A model generated the notes under the pieces. That model was not told the origin of the DNA. It worked only from the letters and a program-made list of their open reading frames with translations, and did no database searches. A stretch of DNA of 64,000 nucleotides, taken from Asterias amurensis (taxonomy: Eukaryota; Echinodermata; Asteroidea; Forcipulatida; Asteriidae). Below are positions 1 through 12,500 of this stretch, piece after piece. The DNA is taken from NCBI RefSeq assembly GCF_032118995.1, contig NC_092661.1:2730501-2794500 (forward strand), read 5' to 3'. A program made the position numbers and the translations under genes. Position 1 is the first letter of the stretch. The number at the start of each line of letters is the position of its first letter.

Positions 1-334
1 TAACAAACCTGCGAAAATTTGAGCTCAATCGGTCATCGAACTTGCGAGATAATAATGAAAGAAAAAACACCCTTGTCACATGAAGTTGTTTGCGTTACGA
101 TGGTTGATTTCGAGACCTCAAGTTCTAAATCTGAGGTCTCGAAATCAAATTCGTGGAAAATTACTTCTTTCTCGAAAATTATGGCACTCTGAGAGGGAGC
201 TGTTTCTCACAATGTTTTACACCATCAACCTCTCCCCGTTACTCGTCACCAAGAAAGGTTTTATGCTCACACTTATTTTGAGTAATTACCAATAGTGTAC
301 ACTGCCTTTAGCGCCACTAATTTTGTTTCTTCAG
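1..334 (+). repeat. TTAA-MITE family 1, 3' part, in intersectin intron
   Basis: Positions 1 to about 310 are most of a copy of the commonest MITE here, whose ends read TTAAAGGCAGTGGACAC and its complement. The left end lies before the window. The inner inverted pair (GAGACCTC...GAGGTCTC) is visible at 109-142. The element stops about 25 bases before the splice acceptor at 334. Confidence 0.8.
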
Positions 335-501
335 GTCGGTAGAAGCGAGAACGCAGAGCCGGGCTGGCTCGGTGGTGAGCTGAACGGTAAGACAGGCTGG
401 TTCCCTGAGAATTACGTTGAGAGGATGGGATCTGACGATGAGGAGGGGACCAGTGGCAAGGATGCTGGTTGGGCTAGCTTCGGAGATGCTGCTGGGAGTC
501 T
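335..501 (+). CDS. ITSN1: ITSN exon: second half of SH3A
   Basis: Encodes [20 protein letters not shown] then [11 protein letters not shown], the distal SH3 beta strands with the conserved W, G-W-F-P and N-Y-V residues, followed by an acidic linker. Acceptor CAG at 332-334, donor GTAAGT at 502. Starts in phase 0 and ends two bases into a codon. The first half of this SH3, with its ALYxF motif, is in an upstream exon outside the window. Confidence 0.93.
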
Positions 502-3500
502 GTAAGTCAAATCATCTCTTTGGAGTTGAACCTGTTTCAGACAGGCGTGCCAGAGTTTTCGCCGAACCAAATAGATTAGGAGCGACTCTAGGTCGACCCA
601 AATAAATTTTAGTTTTAGACAGTTTAAAGCCATTGGACACTTTCGGTACACAGTATTATCCAAGGCCCACACTTCGTGTATCACAACGTATGTATAAAAT
701 AACAAACCTGTGGAAATTTAGGCTCAATCGGTCATCGGAGTCGTGAGAAAATAACGGGAGAACCCTACCTTGTTTTCGCACGTTTTGCCGTGTCATGACA
801 TGTGTTTACTATAAATCCGTAATTCTCGTAGTCGAGAATTTGATAATTGTTTTAATGTTTTCTCAAAAAGTAAAGCATTTCATGGAATAATATTTCAAGA
901 GAAGTCTTTTACCATTACCTTCTGTAAACCCTATAAGTTATTTGTAAATCTGTGAACTTTTTTTTTTTTCTGTTATGAAAGTGTATAATGGCTTTAAATT
1001 TCAATTGTTTTCTCGTCTTGTTTCTTTCAGGGCGAAAGCTGAAACATTGTCTTCTGAAACGATGTCCACTTCTTCCTCTGCGTTCAGTCATTCGGTAAAG
1101 TCGTCCCAGTTCACTCATGTAACTCAAACGTCAACGCATCCAGCACCGTCACCCACACCTGGACAGGTAGCAAGAATTTTTTCTTAAAAAAAAAAACCAA
1201 GATGGCATTAACAATCCCCCCTAAAAACAGTTAAAGGAAAAACAAAGATTTTCTGAGTATGTATTAACATTGTTTTAACAAGTCCCCTACTTTGATTGAG
1301 TTTTATTTCAAAAAAGCCAAAAAACATCCCTCCAAAAGCTATTAAGGAAAATAACGAGATTCTTATTAGGCACAAACAAGTTTTGTATTTCACTGTTTTT
1401 CAAGCTGCAAACCCACAGTCATGATAATGAGCTCAGCAACCATAATACCCTAGACTGGATCATTCCACTTATCTAAGAGGGGAAAGGGAGGGGTCAGTTG
1501 TACAAGATCTGATCCTGTAACCATTTTGAGCTGCAAACAGTCTCATAGAATTCCCCCCAAGTTCCAGTTGAACTCTCTACCACTTAATCTTAGATCTTGT
1601 CAAATTAAAATCTTTTCCCAAAACTTATCTTGCGTCACAGGTTTTCAAGGACTAATTTTGTTGTGTCCGTTTTCTGTCGATTTGTTTTTGGTTTTACTGT
1701 GCCTTAGTCACACAGCAGGCTGGATGTGAGCGCATTGCAAGTCTTTATTATCCTTATTATTGATGTATTTTTTCATTTTAATAAGTCGTGTTTGTAATTC
1801 TGCAGGGCAAGAAGCTTGCAGATGGCGTCAAAGCTGAAGCGTTATACGACTGGCAAGCTAAGAAGGATAACCATCTATCATTCAAGGCTGGAGACATCCT
1901 CCTACTCAAGGAAGAGCAGGATATGTGGTGGATGGGAGAGCTGAACGGGAAACAGGGATGGTTCCCTAAGACACAGGTCAAGCAGCTTCGAATAGAGTCC
2001 GATAAGCCTGCAGCAGCCACGCCTGCAGCAGGTGTATCAGTAGCAGCGATTACATCCTCGCTGTTTGGTGAAGCAGCAACATTCAAGCCAGCTGCAGCAG
2101 CAGCTAAACCTCCTGCAGCAATAGCAAAACCTGCTGCAGCAACATCAACACCATCTGCAGCAACAGCAAAACCTGCTGCAGCACCCGTAGCAGCAGCACC
2201 CACGTCTCAACCAACACTGACGGCAACACCTGCTGCAGCAATAGCTCAACCTGCTGCAGTGACAGCTAAACCTGCAGCAGTCGCAACGCCAGCTACATCT
2301 GAACCCACGCTAGCCAAGGCGGGGGTGTCCGTAACAATGCCCACTACCCAACCACAACTGGGTGATTTTACTTCCATGTCGGCGAAGCCTGCAGTTTCAC
2401 CGACGCCTTTAGCAGACCAGATGCACCTAGGAGAAGGTATGAAGTTCTTAATAGTAATAGAAAAACAAATAATAAAGACTTAATGTGCACATATCCACCC
2501 TTCTGGGTGTTTATCTATACTATTAAAAGCGTAACCCGCGCCATCTTGGATTGAAAATTAGAAGGTCCAGTGGCATGGCATCCTTGTGGAATCCAACACG
2601 GTTGTATCGTTACAGACGTCGGGTTGCAAGTCTACAAAACCCTGAACCGAACTCCCTATTACGAGTTGTCTGATTGGCTGGAGACACGAGCGATATCTCC
2701 TTACATGTGTGGTTGTCTGGTTTTGATATGGGCCACCTGTTGGTCGAAGGGGGAAGCCGTAGGCTGCGCACAGAGTCACCTCTGTGGTTGTCTGGTTTTG
2801 ATATGGGCCACCTGTTGGTCTAGGGGGGGGGGGGAGCTGTAGGCTGCACACACAGCCACCTCTTTAGGTTTGAAGTGGGTGGCAACCTCGGACTCCCATT
2901 AACATTCCAGAGTGACTCATTGATGTTTCGCAGAGGGGTAAATGGCATTGTGTATATACCATTTTGTACAGGGGGGTTCAATTTCGCGTGTTAAATAAAA
3001 AACATTAGACTCTGTTACATGTGTTTATTACAATTAAGTCACTCATGTACGCCTACCCAACTTACCAGCATTTTTTAAACGCATCAAACAGCAACCCATT
3101 GTTGAGAAACTTTATTTGTTCCATTTAACTCTGCACCATTAGTGGTACAGTCCATATGTCATCCCCCACACACAGAACGTATACACGCAAAAGTTGAAAC
3201 ATTTTCAAAAAGAAAGTAAATGCATTACTGATTCTTTTCATATACATTGTGTAGGTTTTGCCAGTTAAACCTACAAAAGAGTACATGGAATCACTGTTTA
3301 AGAATAGTATGCTTTCATAGTTGAAAACGAACTTTGTGAAATATCAACGGCTGTTTTGAAGCTGTAAACGAACATTCCATTCAAAGTTCTGAAGCAACAA
3401 AATTGTTAGAACGCAGCCTGGTCAGGACTCAGGATGTAGATTTTGCCAAATCCTTTTTGTATTAAGCAATCGGCCGTCGGGCTTTGTTATCGAAAGAGCC

Positions 3501-6500
3501 CTCATGTGCAGCTGAATCGGGTACTTTTTACGAATTTCTCCATACAAAATTAACCAAACTGGCCTACAAACCCTTAAAACAACAAGGCAACTGTTTTCTG
3601 TAAGTGAATTAAGTGAGAGGATGTAGGGGTAGCTGGCATACAAACCCTCAAAATAACTAGGCAAATGTTTTCTGAAAGTGAATTAAGTGAGAGAATGTAG
3701 GAGTAGTTATTAAAGACCAACAAAATTACCGTTTCTATTATTTTAGTTTGTAAATAGGGTTCCACAGATAATTATGATAACATATTATAAATAAATTGGA
3801 TGTTTTATCAGGGGACTTTGTCACGCGGGGCACGTGCCCCGGCGGATGTTGACCAGAAAGTTTACATGAGAATTAATTGATATGACAATAAACTAAAAAT
3901 TAATGAGGCCGACGCTCTGTTACTCCCAAAAGTGGTGGTAAAAACAGATTAGATGTTGCACAGGATGTTCTGAAAACTCGCTTTATTTGGTGCTCAGACA
4001 ACTTTGTATGCGTCGTTGGACGTACACTCAATAAATCACGATGAATGGGGCCTTAGATTCTAAAATCGTGTACACGTCATTGGAAACAAAGCAAAAATCA
4101 TTCAACAGTTATAGCAACCAAATCATTAAATATATTTATTTTCAATACAATTTGCAGAAATTGTCTTTGTCGTTAAAGTCCATACCAACTGGCGCGTTTT
4201 TTTTTTTTATCTGCTGTATACCAGAACTTCTTCGAAGCTTCCTTTTCAGTCAGATAAACTCCACGGCTATTAGTGGCTGTGATTATGAGTTTGTTTTAAA
4301 AGAGGGTACCACTTTCATACAAGCCTTTTTAGTCGGATTTCTCCTGTGCTATTAAGTATTAGCAGTGGTGATTATTGTTGAGGGGGGAGACCAGACTTAG
4401 ACCACTAAAATCCGTGTAACTGAATTATACCAAAAGTGCTCAACACAATAAAATAAGTGTGTCATTGGAGCAATGTACGTGCTATCTAAGCATTATTACC
4501 CTTACAGTCATCTTAGCTGGGAAGTACTCAGTGCAGTGGATAAAATTGACACAATGACAAAAGCCGATTGAATTAAAACTATGCGTAAATGAGGCGAAAC
4601 ATAATCCACTTTACGGATGTGTTGGCCCGCTCGATCAACACTAAAATAAAATTATTACGAAATACCTTACATATTATGCCAAGTACCATCATTGCCAAGT
4701 ATACCCATCCCCAATATTAAAGCTCAATTCCAGAAACGAACATCAATTCCTTTAGTTGGAGAACGCAAGAGAGAAGGTGAGGAGGAGAGGCGACGCGTCG
4801 CGACGTTTCACAACTAAGTTGTGCACGCTCAACAATTAATTTTTATCAAAATACAACATTAATGACAAATTTTCATACCGATTATAAATACAATTTCTAA
4901 TCCAATCCTACGAAATGATTATTACCTGTAAGAATACCTCCCTTGCCCCCACATACCTCCCTTTCCCCCACATTACCTTTTACAACATTTGTATACTAGA
5001 ATCCTCCTCATCCTAGAATCCTCCTCATCTAGCGGGGTGCCGCGCGAAGCGCGGCATCCCGCTAGTAATAATAATAATAATTATAATAATAACAAATTCT
5101 TATATAGCGCATTTCACAATAACCGTATCAATGCGCTTTACCTTAGTGCCCTGGTCATAGGGCCAATAACATCCCTTTTTAATGTTTCTCAGCTCCCTTG
5201 GGAGTATACAGCCCTGAGCTGCCTGTAAGGCGCGTTAAACTAAAAACAAAAGAAAGAAAAAAGACCCAACAAAATCAGTCCTTAAATACCTGTGACATAA
5301 TAAGTTTTGAGAAGAGATTTAATTTTTTTTAATTTTTTGATACAAAGACAAGATTTAAGGTTAAGTGGTAGAGAGTCCCAGATGCGTCGAAAAGACCGTG
5401 GAAAAGACCGTAAATTCATTGAAACTTGTCAATGAGATGTCTTCAAATTGTCTTCATTTGGAAAAGTGCTGAATGGGAATAAAAACTTTTCTTCCAAGAA
5501 ATGTTAAAGTATGTTATTTTTACTGATTTGAAACATTTCATTGCAGAATATGTAACCCTGTATCCCTACACATCGGACGAAGCCAGTGACTTGCATTTCT
5601 CAGCCGGCGAAACCATCATGGTCACAAAGAGAGAAGGTGATTGGTGGATCGGAACAATAGGCGATAGGAAGGGAGTCTTCCCAGCCAATTACGTGCAGCC
5701 TAAGAGCAGTGTTGTGGCGTCGACAGACGCAGCACCAGTGAACTCTATACCTGCTGACAACACTCCGTGGGTGAATCAATCCGGAGACCAGGGGGAAGAC
5801 TATACGACGAGATTCCCTTACTCGTCCGATCAACCAGGGGATTTGAACTTCGAGGCCGGCCAGACTGTAACGGTCAGTAAGAAGGATGGTGATTGGTGGA
5901 CGGGTCGGATAGGGGACAGGGAAGGCATATTTCCATCCAATTACGTCGTCCCTAAGGGAGGAGAGGTACCGCAGATAGTTGAGAGTCCGCCTGTGGTTGC
6001 TGCTCTGTCGGCCGAGAATGCAGCTAAGACTGGATCACTTACACGGAAAGGTATGGATATGAAATTTATTTCTGGAAAGATCATAACAAAGTGGCCTGTC
6101 GTGGCCGAGCCGATGAGAGCACTGGACTCTTCTGGTCAGCAGAGTGTGGGTTGGAGTCCCGGTCGTGACACTCAATCATTATTGCTGTGAAGAAAAAAAA
6201 AAGGAAAAAATACGCCAACACCCACTTAAAATAAGCCCCACCTGTGACATCCATGTAGCATAAAAAGCACCTTCTGACATCATACCTCTTCACTTTTGCT
6301 TTAATCTCCTCTCTTACAACACTCACCCCCTTAATATTATTATGACACAAACTCACCATAAAAGCAGGTGACAAAAAAACTGAATATTGAAGCCTTGAGC
6401 GTAACTGAGGGATGAATATGAGCGCTATATTAAAAGCTATACTATTATTATTGTATATCTTTCTGCAAAAATAGCGTGAGTTATTGCTACTGGAAAATAC

Positions 6501-9500
6501 TGGATGTTGAACTGCCTTGAGCGTCACTGCGTGACGGATATGAGCGCTTTATAAGAAGCTACTATTATTATTATTTTATTCTGCAGAGACAGCGCGAGTT
6601 ATTGCGCCGTACACGAACTGGAAAATGTTGACATGGTTGAAGCGCCATGAGCGTCACTGAGTGACAGATATGAGCGCTACAGAAGAAGCTACTATTATCG
6701 TTAAATATTTTTTTGCAGAGATAGCGCGAGTTATTGCACCATACACCACTACTGGAAAATACTGAAAGTGGAAGTTAAACTGCCTTGAGCGTCACTGAGT
6801 GACGGATATGAGGGCTACATCAGAAGCCACTCTTAGTATCATTATTATTATCATTTTGCAGAGATAGCGCGAGTTATCGCACCCTACACCGCTACTAGTG
6901 CTGAGCAGCTGAGTCTATCGTTGGGTCAGCTCATTGCCGTCCGTAAGAAGAATCCCAGTGGCTGGTGGGAAGGAGAGCTCCAGGTAAGACCCTGACTTCT
7001 ACCTCTCAAAAATAAAGTAAACCATCTCAAGCTTGGGCTATGCACGCTGCATACGCATTGGAACCGGCCTTCAGGCCTATTCATTTTTGGAGCAGCATGT
7101 ACTTTGCACGCAGTGGTGGTCAGACATCAGACGGTGCATGGAGCCGGATCCCAAGCCGACTCGTTTGGGAAATGCCCCAAGACTCCTTGGCCCAATTTTG
7201 GAAAGCTGTTCAGCATAAAATACTGCGAGCAAACTTCTTTGCTGAAAATGTGGGTACCAATTACGACGGTGTAAGCTTTATTAAATTTCGGCTGGTAACC
7301 AGTTTCTGTTAAGCAAGGTTTTTCTGTGCTTAGCAAACTAACAGGCTTCATGGAATTGGGCCCCGGAGGGCAGGCCAGTTGAAATGTTGAAACAAATTAA
7401 GAGCTCTCTTCGCAGCAGAGAAAGTTAAAGATGCTATGTCAGATTTTTGGCCCCAAACATTAAATTGAGTGAATGGTATTTCAAAGAGTATCACCCGCTC
7501 TAACGAAAACAAGTTTAACTTTTACTTTTAATAGTCAGGAACCATGAAAAAAATTAAAACGTTTCTTATAAAACACATGAGAATTGGTCACGTGATATAT
7601 TGTCGGGATCCCGTCAAAAACCAATTTTGAGCACTTTATTTTACTGCTACTTAATTGACGGACTTTTTCGAGCAATGGCTCAAATGAAAGCTTGTAACTT
7701 TCTCGACCCCCATCAAAATACCTATTGAATTTTAAATCAAAATGTTTGGGTCAAACCGGCCAAAAATATGACATAGCATCTTTAATAACAAGCATTCCAA
7801 TAAGCCAAAGAAGTAGTCCTTTCTCAGGGCTCGTATTTAACACTGGACTGCCAGCCTGAGGTCAGTACTTTTAGTATTAGGCCATTAAAACCACAACAGG
7901 ACAAGCCCATTAGTGATAGTAAAACCTCATTGTGTAATGCCTTCTTTGTGAACTATACTGAACTGAACTTGTACAATTATGTTAAAGGCAGTGGACACTA
8001 TTGGTAATTGTCAAAGACTAACCTTCACAGTTGGTGTATCTCAACATATGCATAAAATACACACCTGTGAAAATTTGAGCTCAGTCGGTCGTCGTACTTG
8101 CAAGATAAAAATGAAAGAAAAAACACCCTTGTCACACGAAGTTGTGTGCAATTAGATGGTTGATTTCGAGACCTCAAGTTCTGAGGTCTTGAAATCAAAT
8201 TCGTGGAAAATTACTTCTTTCTCGAAAACTATGGCACTTCAGAGGGAGCCGTTTCTCACAATGTTTTATACCATCAGCCTCTCCCCATTACTTGTCACCA
8301 AGAAAGGTTTTATGCTAATAATTATTTTGAGTAATTACCAATAGTGTCCACTGCCTTTAAGTTGACGTTTGTCCGTTTCCTTACAGGCGCGTGGCAAGAA
8401 GAAGCAGATTGGCTGGTTCCCTGCCAATTACGTACAAATAATGGGTGGAACTGGAACGCCGGGTACCAGCACACCATCAGAGCTAGGATCACCCACAACC
8501 GCAATTTCTCCAAAACCGGTTTGTGATTTTTATTTATTTATTATTTCACTTTATTTCACTTTATTTCACTTTATTTCACGCATGTAGCTGAAAAAGAATT
8601 TCTTTCATAATATACAATGTTTAACCTGTTAAACCTGGTGCACAAGGCAGTCGCTAGCGACCACCAAAAACATGCCAAATTGGACTTTTATAAACAGTTG
8701 TAACTTAAAAACTACTACCGCCATATATATCCCCCTCATTCGATTGTTTAGAGCGAGTGTTGAGCTTTCATTTGGTGTGATGCTCAACAGGGGGTGTTAT
8801 TGAAACATTTTGAGAAAAACAGGGTTGAACATGTTCTTTTTTTTTGCATTTTTAAAGATTGATCTGTGCACCAAAGGGTTAAAAAAAAAAAGAATTTCTG
8901 TAAAAAAAATTCACAAAGTCACATTATAACATTTTGTCAACTTGCTTCACAGGAATACAGAAGATTGCAAAACTACGAAAAGTTTTGTATACCTGCTTTC
9001 TACATGTACATATCTTAATACTTGTTTTGACAAGATATTTCCAGTAGGAATGACTTTTGACTTCAACCATTTTGACTTAGCGGAAGGAGGTAGATCTTAC
9101 GGTCGTTGTGGGCATTTTGGTACAAATTACCTATGGCCACAATGGTCTTTAGAGGGTTAAAAAAGAATGGTCAAACAAAAAAGTTACATGTACTTGGTTT
9201 TTCAGTTTATGTGTCTTTTCCGTTTCAGGTCGGGGATAGAGTAGCCACTCCCTCTGCTGATTCAGGTAAGTTTTCCAGTCAACCCATACCCGTTTTATAC
9301 CCACACCCGTTTTATACCCATACCCATTTTATACCCATACCTCAGTTTTAACCCCAGGCTCTCTTTTCAGTCCCAGTATGTCAAGTGATCACTTTATACC
9401 CAAATTTGAAGCAGAACGAGAATTAGCAATCCTTCCAGACGGGAAATGATTATCCTTTGCTCCACCCATACCCGTTTTATACCCAGTTTTAACCCAAGGC

Positions 9501-12500
9501 TCTCCTTCACCCCCAGTTTGTCAGGTGATCACGTTATACCCGTACGTGAAGCAGAACGATGATGAGCTGTCCTTCGGGAAGGGAATTGTTCTCAACGTCA
9601 CTAGTAAAGCAGACAAAGATTGGTGGAAGGGGGAACTCAACGGCAGCACGGGGGTCTTTCCCGCAAACTACGTCCAGGAACTTAGCGAGGCAGGAAAAGG
9701 GAATGACGTTAATTGTAAGTAGACTTTGTTTTTTCATTGTTTACATTCATAACTTCTTTGCATCAAGATTGAGAAAGCGAGCTAGCTTTTTTATTTGTTT
9801 AAATTTTTGGGAGTAGAGGAAAGAAGTAGAGATCCCTATCAGAGCGTCGTGGTTGATCACACAAACATTAACACTGTCTGCGACTATTTTGTCGACTCTA
9901 CTTATTCTGTATAATGCCTTAAAGACACTGGACACTATTGGTAATTGTCAAAGACTAGTCTTCTCACTTGGTGTATCTCAACATATGCATAAAATAACAA
10001 ACCTGTGGAAATTTGAGCTCAATCGGTCGTCGAAGTTGCGAGAATATTAATGAAAGAAAAAAACACCCTTGTCACACAAAGTTGTGTGCGTTTAGATGGT
10101 TGATTTCTAAATCTGAGGTATCGAAATCAAATTCTTGGAAAATTACGTCTTTCGCGAAAACTACTCCACTTCAGAGGGAGCCGTTTCTCACAATGTTTTA
10201 TACTACCAACCTCTCCCCATTACTCATTACCAAGTAAGATTTCGTGCCAATAATTATTTCGAGTAATTACCAATAGTGTCCACTGCCTTTAAGCCTCCTG
10301 TGCTGACAAAAACAATGACGATCTTCATGCCACGTCTTGGGGGCAATTTACAGGCAACCAGTTCCAGGCAATCTGCAAGAAGAAAGGTCATTCTAGTTTC
10401 AGTTTACTAAGTATTTTTCTATGGGGGGGATGTAGTTACAGCTAGGAGATTGCCAATTTGTTCCTTATGCATGCATCGCAGTAAGTTGCCTTCAAGACGC
10501 CTGAAAAAAATTTCCCTGTGTGACAAGGGCCCAATTTCATGGTTCTGCTAATACCGTAAGCAAAGAATCGTACACTTATGGAAGCAGGGGATCTGTGCTT
10601 ACGTCAAGCTTATTTCATGGGTTAACTGAGATTTTTGGCTTGCGAGCATGTGTACTCCACATTACAAGGCTAGCACAGAAAATTGATACTTGTGGTGCAA
10701 GCGGAGAGTGGTGATTGTTAGTGCAGAACTCGGCGCTTAGCAGAGCGGTGAAATTGGGGCCCAAGCTACGCCCTCTAGACTTTAAAGCAACAATTCTTCA
10801 GTCTGTCTCCTGGCCTTTTCATTATCTTCTACTTACCTCATCTCTGCTCTCTTTATCTTTTGGCTTGTAGAACTCCGTACTCAGTTTGCGGCTCGAAAGA
10901 CCCACACCCGACAAGAAGCCAGATTTAAACCCCTCCCCAAAAAGGAATCTCTCATCCTCTCTCTGTTGTGTTGCCACGGCAACAAAACTGCAACGGCGAC
11001 ACCTGTCGGGTCGACAACTCCCAAAAAAACAAAAACCTTCCCGAGCGTCTCTCTGTCTTTATGTTTGTGTCCAAAGCATGCAATGGTGTTTTTGATCCTG
11101 GCTTTTGTAAAGTCGGGTAGTGGGTCTTTCACAGCGGAGTTCTGCAGGTGTGATTAAGACAAGTTTCTTTCATCAAACTGTGGCCGTATCGCAGCTGGGG
11201 TGCGTCTTGGCCGGTCGTAACCAATAAATGTTTCCGTTGGCTTGGTTAGACACTAATCAGTGACCAAAACCTATGTTAGTTATATCCGCCAAAACGCACC
11301 CCTGTTTTCAATCTCATCTTTATTTTTTTTTCTGAAACTTGAAAATGATGACGTCAAAAGTGCAAGCAATTTTTTTCTTTCGCATGATGAGCAGTGTTTA
11401 GACCCACTACGAGACTATAGCCGTAAACTGTTAATATTTAAAGGAACACGTTGCCTTGGATCGGACGAGTTGGTCTGTAAAAAGGGTTTGTAACCGTTTG
11501 TTATAAAATGCATATACGGTTGGAAAGATGTTTTAAAAGTAGAATATAATGATCCACACAAATTTGCCTCAAAATTGCGTGGTTTTCCTTTTACTGTGCG
11601 AACTAACACGGTCTGCCATTTATGACTCCCATAAATGGCCGACCGAGGTAAAAGGAAAACCGTGCAGTTTAGAGGCATGTTTTTGTGGATCATTGTATTC
11701 TACTTTAAAAACTTCTTCCTACCCATATGCAGTTTATAACAAACGGTTACAAATGCTTTTCAAAGACCAACTCGACCAATCCAAGGCAACGTGTTCCTTT
11801 AATCAGGCCAGTATTTCTCTTTGATAGGCATGATAGGGTTTGCTTCCTTTTTGTTTACTCCTGTGAACTACACTAAGACTGTTTAAAAAATGAAATGAAA
11901 TCATGTAAACATTAACTGTAAGTGTCAGATAATTACTTCTTATGCAACTCTTGTTTCTATAAGTCCATCTGGGCTCTTAATGTATTATTGTGACTTCCAG
12001 AAAATTTCTTTGTAATCTGCCAAAATCTTTCGAAAGTACTGCCATTTATTTCAAAGAGGCTTTTGTGAATTGTAAAGGGTTCAGAAAAGTTAGAGGAGCA
12101 ATTTTTCAATCTGACGAAAGGGTGGTGGGGATTGTGAGTTGATAGAAGGTGAACGGACAATTGTGGGGTGTTTTTTTCCAACGCTAAGTGAGACATTTTG
12201 AAACTCAAGATGGCAGCAAACTATTTTGAGGTGAAAAGGGTCATCTTTAAAGTCAATATTTGAGTTTATTGAATTCTTGAAGAGAATATTTATTTCTGTA
12301 ACCGTCTCCGGACATGGCAATTTTTATTTGACATTTTTTTAAAGCGTTCTTTTCCATTGGAAAATGTTTACCAAACAGGGATTCTGTTTTGTATTTGATA
12401 TGAAAGTTAGTTTGTCAACATTGGATAGGAATTAATCTGTCAGTTGAGAACATAACCTTTGTACTCTGGCCTTTTTGGCACAAGACGCTTATGGCCACTG

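Larger units (their letters stand above)
2514..5065 (+). mobile_element. Helitron, non-autonomous, 2.55 kb, both ends intact
   Basis: The 5' end is TCTATACTATTAAAAG after a host A (2513). The 3' end is CTAG (5062-5065) followed by a host T, matching the A|T insertion rule of Helitrons. Just inside the 3' end is a GC-rich hairpin (5029-5065) with arms about 17 bp, a GAA loop and one G-T pair. The interior holds an 80-bp tandem duplication (about 2707-2850) and AT-rich sequence. I find no Rep or helicase reading frame, so it is a non-autonomous copy. It sits in the SH3B-SH3C intron of intersectin. Confidence 0.85.

Noticed and set aside
1778-2203. 141-codon minus-strand frame rich in Ala and Gly
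   Set aside because: It is the antisense of the Ala/Pro linker exon of intersectin; repeat composition keeps it open.
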